A stretch of 64,000 nucleotides of DNA from Pelagicoccus sp. (GTDB lineage Bacteria; Verrucomicrobiota; Verrucomicrobiia; Opitutales; Opitutaceae): the NCBI GenBank assembly GCA_028284635.1, contig JANQRJ010000082.1:20154-84153 (forward strand). The letters are read 5' to 3'. Under the pieces are notes generated by a model. The model was given only the letters and a program-made list of their open reading frames with translations, did no database searches and was not told the DNA's origin. Both the position numbers and the translations under genes were made by a program. Positions 8,395 to 17,006 of this stretch are shown piece by piece. The number at the start of each line of letters is the position of its first letter. Position 1 is the first letter of the stretch.

Positions 8395-9798
8395 GTGTCT
8401 GCTCAATCGAGCATTGTGAAGAAGCCTAAAGTAATGCTCTTGGTGGCGGAAGACACCGGCTGTTCTCAAAGCTGCTACGGAAACGATGCGATTAGCACCC
8501 CCGCTATCGACGGTTTGGCGGCCGAGGGCGTTCGTTACGAAAACGCTTTTTCGACCGCCCCTGTTTGCGCTCCGAGTCGTTCGTCTTTGCTCATGGGGAA
8601 ATACGCCTTTTCCGTTGGATCGCATCACATGCGCTCCACGCTGATCGATCCGCCAACGTTGTTCACCGAAGAGCTGAGAAAGGCCGGCTACTACGTGAAT
8701 TGGTCGAATAAGACGGACTTCAACTTCGAGCCTCCCGAGTCCTTCGCCGATGATCGTCACGACTGGTTCGAAGATCTCGCTTCGGGCAGACTCTCAAGCG
8801 GGAGGCCTTGGCTGCTGTATCATAACTTCTTCGTTACGCACGAAAGCTCTATGTGGGCGGACAATTGGGAGAGTCGGGTAGCTCCACATCTGAAGCCCGA
8901 GGAACGCTGCCCCCCGGACGCCGTGACGGTGCCCGCCTACTTGCCTGACACGCTGGAGGTGAGGACTGATATCGCCCGGCACTACGATTCCCTGGTGGTG
9001 CAGGATCAAGGAATTGCCCGGGCCTTGGACGCTCTGGAAAAGAGCGGCGAGAAGGATAATACGATAGTCGTCTATCTATCCGACCATGGTCGTGGCTTGC
9101 CTCGGGAAAAACGCTGGTGTTACGAAGCGGGCATTCATATGCCGCTCATTATACGCTGGCCTGGAAGACTTGAAGGGGGAGTGACGAGTGACGAACTTGT
9201 AAGTTGGGTCGATATTGCGCCGACCTTGCTATCCGCTCTGGGAATCCCGGTGCCCGAGAGCTTTCAGGGAAACGTCTTTCTCGGATCCCCCGCTCGAGAG
9301 TATTGTTTCGCAGGGAGGGATCGCATGGACGAGGCCTTCGATCGGGTGCGAGCGGCGCGAGACAAGCGTTTCCTCTATATAAGGAATTTTTTCCCGGAGA
9401 TACCTTACGCTCAGCGCGTCACCTACATGGAGAAGCAGAAGACCATGCAGGAACTTAGGGATCTTTGGTCCGAGCGAAAACTGACGCCCGAGCAAATGCT
9501 TTGGATGAGCCCAAACAAGCCAGAGGAGGAGCTTTACGATTGTATCCAAGATCCGGATTGCGTCGATAATCTGGCTGGCAAGAAGGATTTCGCTCCCGAC
9601 CTCAAGCGCATGAGAGTCGCCCTGAACGAATTTCTGGAGAGCATCGACGACAAAGGCGTGAAGTCCGAGCGAAACTTGATCGAGCAGGGCCTAGTGCTGG
9701 ACAGGCTCGACGAATATGGAGCTCGAATAGAACCATTGTCGGAAAAGCATCGTATCGTAGCTCAAGCAACGATTCTCGAGATGCCGGACCGTTGCTAG
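8395..9798 (+). CDS. Sulfatase (formylglycine type, S1 family)
   Basis: A 467-residue sulfatase that hydrolyses sulfate esters, probably on sulfated polysaccharide. The maturation motif C58-A-P-S-R is present; Cys58 would be oxidised to formylglycine. Calcium ligands are seen in L-V-A-E-D-T-G (residues 16-22) and in S-D-H-G-R-G-L-P. The start is taken as GTG at 8395. No signal peptide is present, and the frame closes with TGA at 8368-8370. The residues coded just after that stop look like the end of a signal peptide (I-V-W-L-A-A-G-V-S-A). The protein is either cytoplasmic or has lost its leader. A separate maturase (AtsB or FGE) would be needed and is not in the window. Confidence 0.88.
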   Translation: MSAQSSIVKKPKVMLLVAEDTGCSQSCYGNDAISTPAIDGLAAEGVRYENAFSTAPVCAPSRSSLLMGKYAFSVGSHHMRSTLIDPPTLFTEELRKAGYYVNWSNKTDFNFEPPESFADDRHDWFEDLASGRLSSGRPWLLYHNFFVTHESSMWADNWESRVAPHLKPEERCPPDAVTVPAYLPDTLEVRTDIARHYDSLVVQDQGIARALDALEKSGEKDNTIVVYLSDHGRGLPREKRWCYEAGIHMPLIIRWPGRLEGGVTSDELVSWVDIAPTLLSALGIPVPESFQGNVFLGSPAREYCFAGRDRMDEAFDRVRAARDKRFLYIRNFFPEIPYAQRVTYMEKQKTMQELRDLWSERKLTPEQMLWMSPNKPEEELYDCIQDPDCVDNLAGKKDFAPDLKRMRVALNEFLESIDDKGVKSERNLIEQGLVLDRLDEYGARIEPLSEKHRIVAQATILEMPDRC

Positions 9799-10212
9799 GC
9801 ATGAAGCTATGAAAGCATGTCTTCGCGTACCGAAAACAGTCACGAATTGAAGGTATTCGATCTGAAGAATGCCGCTTTTCGAAGCAATGACTTTGCTCCG
9901 CCTCCAGTCCATGGCTGAATGGGCGTCTTGCAAAATCATTTTGGGCAAAATCATTATAAGGATCCGCGCTGCGCATAGAGATATCCCATGCGTGACACGA
10001 TACTGGAAGGAGCTTGTAACACGGCTGACCGTCTTTGTAGAAACGTTTGGTTGTATCATCAAATTCGCTCGGATGGTGAACGGAAACGATATGCCTTTGG
10101 TACGACTGACTTTTTCTCGAGCGGTCTGGGGATGCGGGCGCGTTTGCAGGCTCTCTACAGTGAGAGCGGGTCTTGACTTTTGTGGCGGGTTGGCTCGGTT
10201 GATAACTTTGCG
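9799..10212. other. 414-bp intergenic region
   Basis: No gene supported. It holds two direct copies of GCAAAATCATT (about 9931-9958) of the same motif seen in inverted form at 41581-41608. No tRNA or riboswitch was recognised. Confidence 0.5.
9931..9958. repeat. GCAAAATCATTTT direct repeat
   Basis: TGCAAAATCATTTTGGGCAA then AATCATTAT gives two near-identical units in tandem. The reverse complement of this pair occurs at 41581-41608 next to aroA. Confidence 0.55.
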
Positions 10213-11694
10213 ATGGTGAAGCCCCTTATGCGCCGTTGGTTTGCTCTTTTTCTCGGTCCTTTTGCGGCGCTTTGCCTTTGGCTCGCCTTGCGGGGCGCGG
10301 GTTGGGGAGTTCCGACTTCGGGGATGGCGGCGACGACTTTGCTGATGAGCTTGTGGTGGGTGACTTCGGCCTTGCCGCTGGCGGCGACGGCCTTGGTGCC
10401 GGTGATCGCATTTCCCTTGTTCGAGATCGATTCGATGAATGGGGTGGCTTCCCGCTACAGCAATGGGATGGTGATGCTTTTCATTGGGGGCTTTCTGATC
10501 GCGGGCGCGGTGGAACGGTGGAATTTGCATCGCCGGGTTTCGCTGACCCTTCTGGCGTGGCTTGGTCCTCGGCCGGGACGGCTGGTGTTGGCGTTCATGA
10601 CGGCTTCGGCGGGGCTCTCGATGTGGATTTCGAATACGGCGACGGCTGTGATGATGGTGGCGATCGGAGTGGCCTTGCTGGACGGCTTGGGCATTTCGAC
10701 GGAGAAGCCGGAAGATCGGGCTCTCTCGCTGGCGTGTATGCTTGGTATCGCTTACGGCTGCTCGATCGGCGGCATTGCGACGCTGATTGGCACGCCGACG
10801 AATTTGGTCTTGCTTGGGGTGCTGCGGGACGCGTTTCCGGAGACGGGGGAAATCAGCTTCGGGCAGTGGATCGTGTTCGGCTTTCCGGTAGCGGTTGGTC
10901 TTTTCGCGGTCGTTTGGCTTGTCTTGACGAAGCTGTTCTATCGGCGCCTGGCGGATGTGGATTTGACGGGCGCGGCGGCCCACTCGAAGGCGACGGCGAT
11001 CGGGCCGATGAGCGTTGCGGAGAAACGGGTGGGTATCGTCTTTTTGGTTACGGGGCTTTTGTGGATCTTTCGCAAGGATCTGGAGCTGGGGGCGCTGACC
11101 TTGCCGGGCTGGACCTCGGTTTGGGAGCCCCTAGGCCGGGTGAACGATGGGATGATTGCCATTGCGATGGCGCTGCTTTTGTTCGTTTTGCCGGCGGGAG
11201 GGAGTGAGGGCTCGAAGCGGATTCTGGACAAGGACGCGTTTGGCAAGCTGCCTTGGTCGATCGTCTTGCTGTTCGGCGGCGGATTTGCCTTGGCCGGTGG
11301 GTTTTCGACTAGCGGTCTGGCGGACGAGTTGGCTTCGATTTTCAGTCGCCTCGAGGGAGCTTCGCCGACGCTTGTGGTGGGGACTGCCTGCTTGGGGATG
11401 ACGTTTCTAACGGAGTTTTCCTCGAATGTAGCTTCTGCATCGATCGCCCTGCCGGTGTTGGCTGCGATGAGCGAGGGGCTGGGGCTGGAGCCTTTGGCCT
11501 TGCTGTTGCCAGTGACCTTGTGCGCTTCGATGGCGTTTATGATGCCGGTGGCGACTCCGCCGAACGCGGTGGTTTTCTCGAGTGGGCGGGTGACGATCTG
11601 GGAGATGGCGAAGGTCGGCTTTTTCCTAAATCTGCTTGCCGTGGCGTGGATCTTCGCGGCGACCCGGATTCTGCTGCCGCTAGTCTGGGGCTAA
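10213..11694 (+). CDS. DASS/SLC13-family anion symporter
   Basis: A 493-residue multispanning inner-membrane transporter (about 12 hydrophobic segments) of the divalent anion:sodium symporter family, which carries di- or tricarboxylates or sulfate. Both S-N-T-type signatures are visible: W-I-S-N-T-A-T-A-V-M-M in the first half and T-E-F-S-S-N-V-A-S-A in the second. A pore-loop G-T-P-T-N follows the first. The ATG at 10213 starts directly in M-V-K-P-L-M-R-R-W before the first helix; an upstream ATG at 10180 is less likely. Within this island it could import a dicarboxylic product, or sulfate released by the sulfatase. Confidence 0.85.
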   Translation: MVKPLMRRWFALFLGPFAALCLWLALRGAGWGVPTSGMAATTLLMSLWWVTSALPLAATALVPVIAFPLFEIDSMNGVASRYSNGMVMLFIGGFLIAGAVERWNLHRRVSLTLLAWLGPRPGRLVLAFMTASAGLSMWISNTATAVMMVAIGVALLDGLGISTEKPEDRALSLACMLGIAYGCSIGGIATLIGTPTNLVLLGVLRDAFPETGEISFGQWIVFGFPVAVGLFAVVWLVLTKLFYRRLADVDLTGAAAHSKATAIGPMSVAEKRVGIVFLVTGLLWIFRKDLELGALTLPGWTSVWEPLGRVNDGMIAIAMALLLFVLPAGGSEGSKRILDKDAFGKLPWSIVLLFGGGFALAGGFSTSGLADELASIFSRLEGASPTLVVGTACLGMTFLTEFSSNVASASIALPVLAAMSEGLGLEPLALLLPVTLCASMAFMMPVATPPNAVVFSSGRVTIWEMAKVGFFLNLLAVAWIFAATRILLPLVWG

Positions 11695-11760
11695 TCATCT
11701 TCATCTTCTTCTACTTCTTCATCTTCTTCTAAAATATAGACTTGGAAGCAGATGAAGATT
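11694..11760. repeat. Polypurine/polypyrimidine hairpin, copy 2
   Basis: Left arm of CTT and CAT triplets (11694-11732) overlaps the transporter stop codon. The right arm is shorter (GGAAGCAGATGAAGATT, ending at 11760). The arms are unequal, as if part of the right arm was deleted. It could serve as a terminator. Confidence 0.75.
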
Positions 11761-11959
11761 TATTGGGGGCGATTGTCGTGAAGAAGGTTATTGTTTCGAT
11801 GGAGCATTGTCAGGTCGGCCTGTGGCCGAATAGGTGCCGCTTCGCGGCATGAGGTCAAAGCTACTAAATCTTTTCGATGAAATCGACCTGCATTCGCGGA
11901 TGCGAATCCTGACGATTTGTCCACGTGGCCTAGAGCGATGTGGTCGAGTTTCAATATTA
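11761..11959. other. Spacer between two polypurine hairpins
   Basis: Convergent gene ends face this 200-bp stretch. It contains small stems such as TGCCGCTTCGCGGCA (an 11850-region UUCG-like hairpin) and ATTCGCGGATGCGAAT. No open frame is convincing. It could hold a small RNA or be repeat debris. Confidence 0.35.
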
Positions 11960-12025
11960 AATCTTCATCATCTTCTTCTAATATATTTTTGGAAGAAGAA
12001 GATGATGAAGAAGCAGATGAAGATT
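11960..12025. repeat. Polypurine/polypyrimidine hairpin, copy 3
   Basis: AATCTTCATCATCTTCTTCT (left arm) and its near-perfect complement ending AGCAGATGAAGATT (right arm) flank an AT-rich loop (AATATATTTTT). The element lies just beyond the stop of the minus-strand enolase-superfamily gene and could terminate it. Confidence 0.8.
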
Positions 12026-12033
12026 GTTTGGGG

Positions 12034-13284
12034 TTAGCGGGCGGCGTCCTTGATGGCCTTTTCGTTGACGACGAGGCCTAGACCGGGGGCTTCGGGGACG
12101 TAGCCGTAGCCGTCTTCGACCTTGATCTTGTTTTCGAAGTACTTCCAGAGCTCGCTTAGGCGGCGGCTTCCGGGATGCTCCTGCGGGCGGTGGGCGCCTT
12201 GGCAGGATGCGACGTAGTGGAAGTGGGCCGCTGTTAGAAGGGTGGGTCTGGCGTTGTGGACGGAGATAGGAAGATCGAAGGCTTCGGCGAGGGCGGCTAC
12301 TTTCTTGGCTTCGGTGAGGCCGGCTACCTTGCTGACATCGGGGTTTAGGATGTGGCAGCGGCCTTGCAGGATGAGGTCGCGGAAGTCGCCTTTGGTGTAT
12401 TCGTGCTCTCCGCAGGCGATGAACATGGGAAGGGCCTCGCAGACCCTGGAGAGCGAATGGTAGTTGAGCGCGGCGACAGGTTCTTCGAAGACGGTGACGT
12501 TGCACTCCTCCATGAGCTGGCGGCCGATCATGATGGCTCGCATGGGGGAGTAGCCGTTGTTGGCGTCGACGTAGAGTTCGACGTCGTCGCCAATGGCCTG
12601 GCGAACGGCTCGAGCGCAGGGGAGGGCGGGATCGTCGGCCGGATCCTGGTTTTCCTCGCGGATGCCGAGGCGGAGCTTGATGGCGCGGAAGCCTTCTCCG
12701 ACCAGCTCGGCGGCGTAGGCCGCACACTCCTCTGGGGTGCGGTACTCGCCTCCGCCTTTGCTGCGGCTGAAGGAGCCGTAGAGCGGGAATCGATCGCGGT
12801 ACTTGCCTCCGATGAGCTTGTAGACGGGCAGGTCGAGGAGCTTGCCGCGCAGATCCCAGAGGGCGCAGTCGACTCCGGCGATGGCTTGGGACGCAAGGCC
12901 GCCGGGGCCGAGTTCGTCGACTTCGTGAAACATGCGGGACCAGACGGGCTCGGCGGCGAAGACGTCTTGGCCGACGACAAGCTTCTTGAGCTTGTCGTTT
13001 ACGACGCGGGCCACGAGAGAGCCGCCGGAGTGTCCGCATTCGCCCCAGCCGCTGACGCCGTTTTCGTCGACGACTTGAGCGTAGATGGCGCGGTCTACGG
13101 CGTAGGCTCGCGCTTCGCGGATGCGGCTTTGGCCTGAGTTTGCGGCGAGCAGCTTGTTGGTCTTAGTTTCTTCGGAGCGCAAAGCGGCTGTTCCGGCGAT
13201 GCCCAGGAGACTGGCCCGGGCTGCGGTTCCGAGGAAGGATCGTCTGTCGTAAGGGGTGGGGTAGCGGGATTGGGTTTGCTTCAT
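12034..13284 (-). CDS. Second enolase-superfamily protein with Tat signal
   Basis: A 416-residue mandelate-racemase-group protein, distinct from the one at 6929. It starts with a twin-arginine leader (Y-D-R-R-S-F-L-G-T-A-A-R then a hydrophobic run to about residue 36). The barrel motifs are I-K-L-R-L-G (K-x-R instead of K-x-K), Y-V-D-A-N-N-G-Y, F-E-E-P, G-E-H-E and a late S-V-H-N histidine. This pattern fits acid-sugar dehydratases of the MR subgroup more than lactonising enzymes. The substrate is not readable. It is transcribed in the same direction as the LacI gene upstream, separated by 77 bp. Confidence 0.8.
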   Translation of the reverse strand: MKQTQSRYPTPYDRRSFLGTAARASLLGIAGTAALRSEETKTNKLLAANSGQSRIREARAYAVDRAIYAQVVDENGVSGWGECGHSGGSLVARVVNDKLKKLVVGQDVFAAEPVWSRMFHEVDELGPGGLASQAIAGVDCALWDLRGKLLDLPVYKLIGGKYRDRFPLYGSFSRSKGGGEYRTPEECAAYAAELVGEGFRAIKLRLGIREENQDPADDPALPCARAVRQAIGDDVELYVDANNGYSPMRAIMIGRQLMEECNVTVFEEPVAALNYHSLSRVCEALPMFIACGEHEYTKGDFRDLILQGRCHILNPDVSKVAGLTEAKKVAALAEAFDLPISVHNARPTLLTAAHFHYVASCQGAHRPQEHPGSRRLSELWKYFENKIKVEDGYGYVPEAPGLGLVVNEKAIKDAAR

Positions 13285-13361
13285 GCGAATTAGGAGCGAG
13301 AGCTTAGGATTGTAGGCGGCATTTTCACGAATCTCATGGCATTCGAATTGTTGAATGCGGC

Positions 13362-14417
13362 CTATTTCCCGTTTTTATTTCGCTTCTTTCTAGGTCTGAC
13401 GGTTGGAGCGTCGAACCAGAAGCCGTCGACGAGCGTGTGGGTGGGGCTGGCAGGCGGCCCTTTTTCGTTTCGCTGTATCAGGCCGGCCAGTACAGAGATG
13501 GCTGCCTTGCCGACGAGTCGTGGATTTTGCTTCATGCCGGCGAGTTCCGTGTCCTCGTCGCTGAGATTGTGGTCGGCGAAGCCGACGTCTTTCGGCATGC
13601 GGATGCCGCTGGTTTCCAGGTGCGGAAGCAGTTCGGGGATCTGTCTCGAGCCGGCGATGAGGACGTCGGGCTCGTGTTGCTCGAACCATCTGTCGAAGGC
13701 GTCCGCGTCCCAGGTGTCCAGCAGCAGAGGTGGGTGCGGGAGTGTCTCGGATTCGCGAAAGGACTCTCCGAGGAAGGCGGCGATCCACTTGTTTTCCACC
13801 CGCTCGGAAGAGCGTCGCAGCATGACCAGTCCAGGTCGTTGGTAGCCACGCTCGTGGAGCTCTTCCATGAGTTTGACCATCATGCGGAAGTGGTTGCTGG
13901 ACACGACGTGCAGTCCGGGTTCCTCAAGAGTATAGCCGAAGGAGATGGCGGAGAAGGTATTCCAGTCGAGGTCGATATGGGAGTGAGCCTCCACTTGCGG
14001 AGGAACCAGCAGGCCGCCGATGCCCCGGGTGGTCAGGATCTGCTGGGCTCGTCGGGCGGACATGCCTTTCGAGCGAAGATCGAAGCGCTCGATGCGGAAG
14101 CCTCTTTTTTCCGCCTGCTCGCTGGCGCCTTCGAAGTACTCGCGAAAGAGGGGAACGGACTGCCAGTCGTAGTCGGCGGTATAGTTCTCCAGCCATACAA
14201 GCGTTCCAGCAAAGGCGGGCGGGCGCTTTTCGTGACGGTAGGCGACCAGGGCGGAAAGCACGGGATCGGGCTTGTAGCCAAGGGAGTTCGCTACTTTTAG
14301 AATCTTTTCCTGCGTCGAGGCAGGGATGCTGGAATGCTTGCGTAGAGCGAGCGATACCGTGGTGAAATGGTAGCCGGATTTCGCGGCGATTTCACGAAGG
14401 GTAACTCTATGGGCCAT
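13362..14417 (-). CDS. LacI-family transcriptional regulator
   Basis: A 351-residue repressor with an N-terminal LacI helix-turn-helix (residues 5-55: V-T-L-R-E-I-A-A-K-S-G-Y-H-F-T-T-V-S-L-A-L-R) and a periplasmic-binding-like sugar-sensing domain. The segment P-D-P-V-L-S-A-L-V-A-Y-R after the hinge is characteristic of verrucomicrobial LacI proteins. It is divergent from the GH2 gene at 14537 and upstream of the enolase-superfamily gene. It probably controls both directions, with a sugar or uronate as inducer. The tail is basic (R-P-R-K-K-R-N-K-N-G-K). Confidence 0.9.
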   Translation of the reverse strand: MAHRVTLREIAAKSGYHFTTVSLALRKHSSIPASTQEKILKVANSLGYKPDPVLSALVAYRHEKRPPAFAGTLVWLENYTADYDWQSVPLFREYFEGASEQAEKRGFRIERFDLRSKGMSARRAQQILTTRGIGGLLVPPQVEAHSHIDLDWNTFSAISFGYTLEEPGLHVVSSNHFRMMVKLMEELHERGYQRPGLVMLRRSSERVENKWIAAFLGESFRESETLPHPPLLLDTWDADAFDRWFEQHEPDVLIAGSRQIPELLPHLETSGIRMPKDVGFADHNLSDEDTELAGMKQNPRLVGKAAISVLAGLIQRNEKGPPASPTHTLVDGFWFDAPTVRPRKKRNKNGK

Positions 14418-14467
14418 AGGTTGTTGGGGGTCGTGGATATTTGGGGGTGTAGAGAATGGCGACGACT

Positions 14468-14483
14468 ACTATACAATTATAGT
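14468..14483. promoter_or_regulatory. Candidate operator between lacI-type gene and GH2
   Basis: ACTATA-N4-TATAGT, a perfect 6+6 inverted repeat in the 119-bp divergent intergenic region. Its position suits a repressor site overlapping the GH2 promoter. It lacks the central CG typical of many LacI-family operators, and no second copy was found, so binding is inferred. Confidence 0.4.
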
Positions 14484-14536
14484 TCCCTGCCTCGTTGTCC
14501 AGACCCGACAATGACCTCTGTGTATCAGGTGCCGCG

Positions 14537-16348
14537 ATGAGCGATTCCTTTTCAGATACCCCGCATGCTCAGAATGCCTACTATCGGCCACGATTCTCGT
14601 TGAATGGAGCCTGGGGCTATATCGTGGACCCTTACGAGACTGGCTATCGAAACCACCGCGATTGGCGGCCCTTCGATGAAGCGTTTCACCCATCTGACAG
14701 AACGTTCTTCGAAGACGCCAGGCCGGTGAATGCCTGGGATCGCATCGAGTACGACTTTCGGGTGGCTCCCAAGATGCAAGTGCCTGGCGACTGGTTTCAT
14801 CAAGTCGAAGAACTGCGTTACTATGAGGGCTCTGTCTGGCTTCATCGGGATTTCGAATACGAGCTGCGAGAAGGAAAGCGTCTCTTTCTTCGCTTTGAGG
14901 CAGCCAACTACGAGACGGATGTCTATATAAATGGCGAGTCGTTGGGCAGGCACACTGGGGGTTTCGATCCTTTCGAGTTCGAGATAACCCGTTTTTTGCA
15001 TGGGGGCGCAAACAGTCTGATCGTCCGAGTCAACAACCGTCGGGAGAAGAATACGGTGCCTGGAATGGCGACCGATTGGTGGAACTATGGAGGTATCACG
15101 CGTGACGTGTATCTATTCGAGACGCCAGCCTGCTATTTGCGCGACTATCATTTCCAGCTGCAGCCGGGGAAAGGAGATATAGGGCTGGCGGAATTCTGGC
15201 TCGACGGGGCTGAGGAAGGCGTGGAGCTAGGAATTGAAATTCCGGCTCTGGGAATCGATGCCAAAGCGTTTGCCGATGAAAATGGATACGCGCGAACCGA
15301 GGTTTCCCTGAGCAAAGCGCAGCGCTGGTCGCCGGAAACCCCAAAACTGTATGAAGTTCGTTTTACTGCAGGAGAGGATCAGGTACAGGATCTTATCGGC
15401 TTTCGGACAATCGAGACGCGAGGCGCGGACGTCCTCTTGAATGACGAGCCTATATTTCTGCGCGGCATTTCCATCCACGAGGAAGTGGCAAGCGTGCCGC
15501 GCCGCGCTCATAGTCGAGCGGATGCTCAGACCTTGTTGAAGCAAGCTGTCGAGCTCAATTGCAACTTCGTGCGCCTGGCTCACTATCCGCACAACGAGCA
15601 CATGCTACGTTTGGCGGACGAGATGGGACTTCTTGTCTGGGAGGAGATCCCTGTGTATTGGGGAATCGACTACGAGAATCCCGTCGCCTATGAATCCGCC
15701 TTGAGTCAGCTTCGCTCGGTGGTTCACCGGGACCGCAATCGAGCTTCGGTGATCGTCTGGTCCGTGGCCAACGAAACGCCAGTGACGGAGAGCCGCTTGG
15801 CTTTTCTGGGCAAGCTGAAGTCGACGGTCAGGAAACTGGACTCCCACCGGCTGGTCAGCGCGGCTTTGGACAGGACCCAGTCCGAGGACAAACGCGTTCT
15901 TTCGCTTCAGGACCCTTTTGTCCACGAGAGCGACTTGATGAGCTGCAATCAGTATTTGGGATGGTACTACGGGATGCCTGACGACTGCGCTGTGGTTTCG
16001 TGGGATCTCGATCCGGACAAGCCGTTTTTCATCAGCGAATTCGGGGCGGGGGCCCTGGCTGGACGGCATGGACCGAAGGAAGAGGTGTGGACTGAAGAGT
16101 ACCAAGCCTGGGTTTACGAGCAGCAGCTTGCCATGTTGGAAAAGGTATCGAATTTCCGCGGGTGTTCACCCTGGATTTTGCAAGACTTCCGTTCCCCGCG
16201 TCGCAACCTGAGCGGCGTGCAAGACCACTGGAACAGAAAGGGACTGCTTGCTCCGGATGGGAGAAAGAAAAAGGCGTTCCATGTTCTGAAAGCCTTTTAC
16301 GATAGGATCGAATCCACTTATCGTAAGGAGTCGGAAACGTCTGTGTGA
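14537..16348 (+). CDS. GH2 beta-glucuronidase-like enzyme, cytoplasmic
   Basis: A 603-residue glycoside hydrolase family 2 enzyme with jelly-roll, immunoglobulin-like and TIM-barrel domains in the usual order. The acid/base is Glu413 (V-A-N-E-T) and the nucleophile is Glu501 (I-S-E-F-G-A-G). Length and S-E-F-G-A-G-A-L-A-G match beta-glucuronidases (E. coli UidA is also about 603 residues) better than beta-galactosidases. No signal peptide, so it would act on imported glucuronides. The ATG at 14537 is chosen; a TTG at 14495 would add residues with no family match. Under the divergent LacI regulator. Confidence 0.85.
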   Translation: MSDSFSDTPHAQNAYYRPRFSLNGAWGYIVDPYETGYRNHRDWRPFDEAFHPSDRTFFEDARPVNAWDRIEYDFRVAPKMQVPGDWFHQVEELRYYEGSVWLHRDFEYELREGKRLFLRFEAANYETDVYINGESLGRHTGGFDPFEFEITRFLHGGANSLIVRVNNRREKNTVPGMATDWWNYGGITRDVYLFETPACYLRDYHFQLQPGKGDIGLAEFWLDGAEEGVELGIEIPALGIDAKAFADENGYARTEVSLSKAQRWSPETPKLYEVRFTAGEDQVQDLIGFRTIETRGADVLLNDEPIFLRGISIHEEVASVPRRAHSRADAQTLLKQAVELNCNFVRLAHYPHNEHMLRLADEMGLLVWEEIPVYWGIDYENPVAYESALSQLRSVVHRDRNRASVIVWSVANETPVTESRLAFLGKLKSTVRKLDSHRLVSAALDRTQSEDKRVLSLQDPFVHESDLMSCNQYLGWYYGMPDDCAVVSWDLDPDKPFFISEFGAGALAGRHGPKEEVWTEEYQAWVYEQQLAMLEKVSNFRGCSPWILQDFRSPRRNLSGVQDHWNRKGLLAPDGRKKKAFHVLKAFYDRIESTYRKESETSV

Positions 16349-16351
16349 GTT

Positions 16352-16438
16352 CCTAACCGCGAATGGACGCTAATAAACACGAATGATTCCTCATTTGAAG
16401 CTTTGATTCGTGTGTATTCGCGTCCATTCGCGGTTAGG
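16352..16438. repeat. CCTAACCGCGAATGGACGC hairpin, copy 1
   Basis: Two 33-base arms that are near-perfect complements (CCTAACCGCGAATGGACGCT at the left end and its complement at the right end) with a loop of about 21 bases. It begins 3 bases after the GH2 stop. Related elements lie at 19095, 20968, 27566 and 36797. Confidence 0.85.
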
Positions 16439-16463
16439 AAAGCCCTCAATATAGTATATAAAA

Positions 16464-17006
16464 ATGAAATTTTGTCACATATTGAAATCACTGTTTGTGG
16501 CCTTCGCTGTTTGCAGTTCGTCTCTGTCTGCTGCTCCCTATCTAGTCGGTCCGGGATACCAATCGGATGAAGATGGCGTTGCTCCGTGGAGCGACTTCGT
16601 ACGATTTGCGGTTGATGATCGTGATCGTATCCACGTCAACCCTACTATCCCACTGGATTGGGATTGGATTGCGGTTCGCGATGTGGAATTCGATGGCGAG
16701 CGTTTCAATTTCTTCTTCTGGCAGGGGATTGTCTTCTCTGGCCATTCTCGGGCTCGCCAATCGGTTTGGCGTGTGAGTTCCTACCCCACTGATCTCACGC
16801 CATATCTCACTTGCTCGTCCTTCTCGCTTGCCATGATGCGCGAGCGCGAGGCGGTTGCTATCGTGGTTGCCGATAAAAGCGGCCCGGTGGACTTCCGTTT
16901 GGATGGGCCGGTATTTGGCGAGCCCATCGAATTGACTATTGAGATGAAGGAAGGCGAAGCGCGCCTGCTCCGTTTCTTTCTCGATCAACCTCCTTTTCGA
17001 CCATGA
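16464..17006 (+). CDS. Secreted small beta-rich protein, orphan domain
   Basis: A 180-residue protein with a clear signal peptide (hydrophobic run to about residue 24, S-L-S-A). The mature part contains N-P-T-I-P-L-D-W-D-W-I-A-V-R-D-V-E-F-D-G-E-R-F-N, which resembles the C-terminal beta-sandwich lid of (alpha/alpha)6 glycosidases such as trehalase-like enzymes. The catalytic barrel is absent. It may be a remnant, or a free-standing accessory or carbohydrate-binding domain. Its stop overlaps the start of the next GH2 by 4 bases (ATGA), so the two are co-translated. Function not known. Confidence 0.7.
   Translation: MKFCHILKSLFVAFAVCSSSLSAAPYLVGPGYQSDEDGVAPWSDFVRFAVDDRDRIHVNPTIPLDWDWIAVRDVEFDGERFNFFFWQGIVFSGHSRARQSVWRVSSYPTDLTPYLTCSSFSLAMMREREAVAIVVADKSGPVDFRLDGPVFGEPIELTIEMKEGEARLLRFFLDQPPFRP

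Noticed and set aside
9691..10983. Minus-strand 430-residue frame
   Set aside because: Arg/His-rich and low-complexity over the sulfatase end and the DASS transporter; a shadow of GC-rich coding sequence.
11761..11959. Small RNA between hairpins
   Set aside because: Several small stems exist, but no promoter or terminator pair gives a defined transcript; reported only as spacer.
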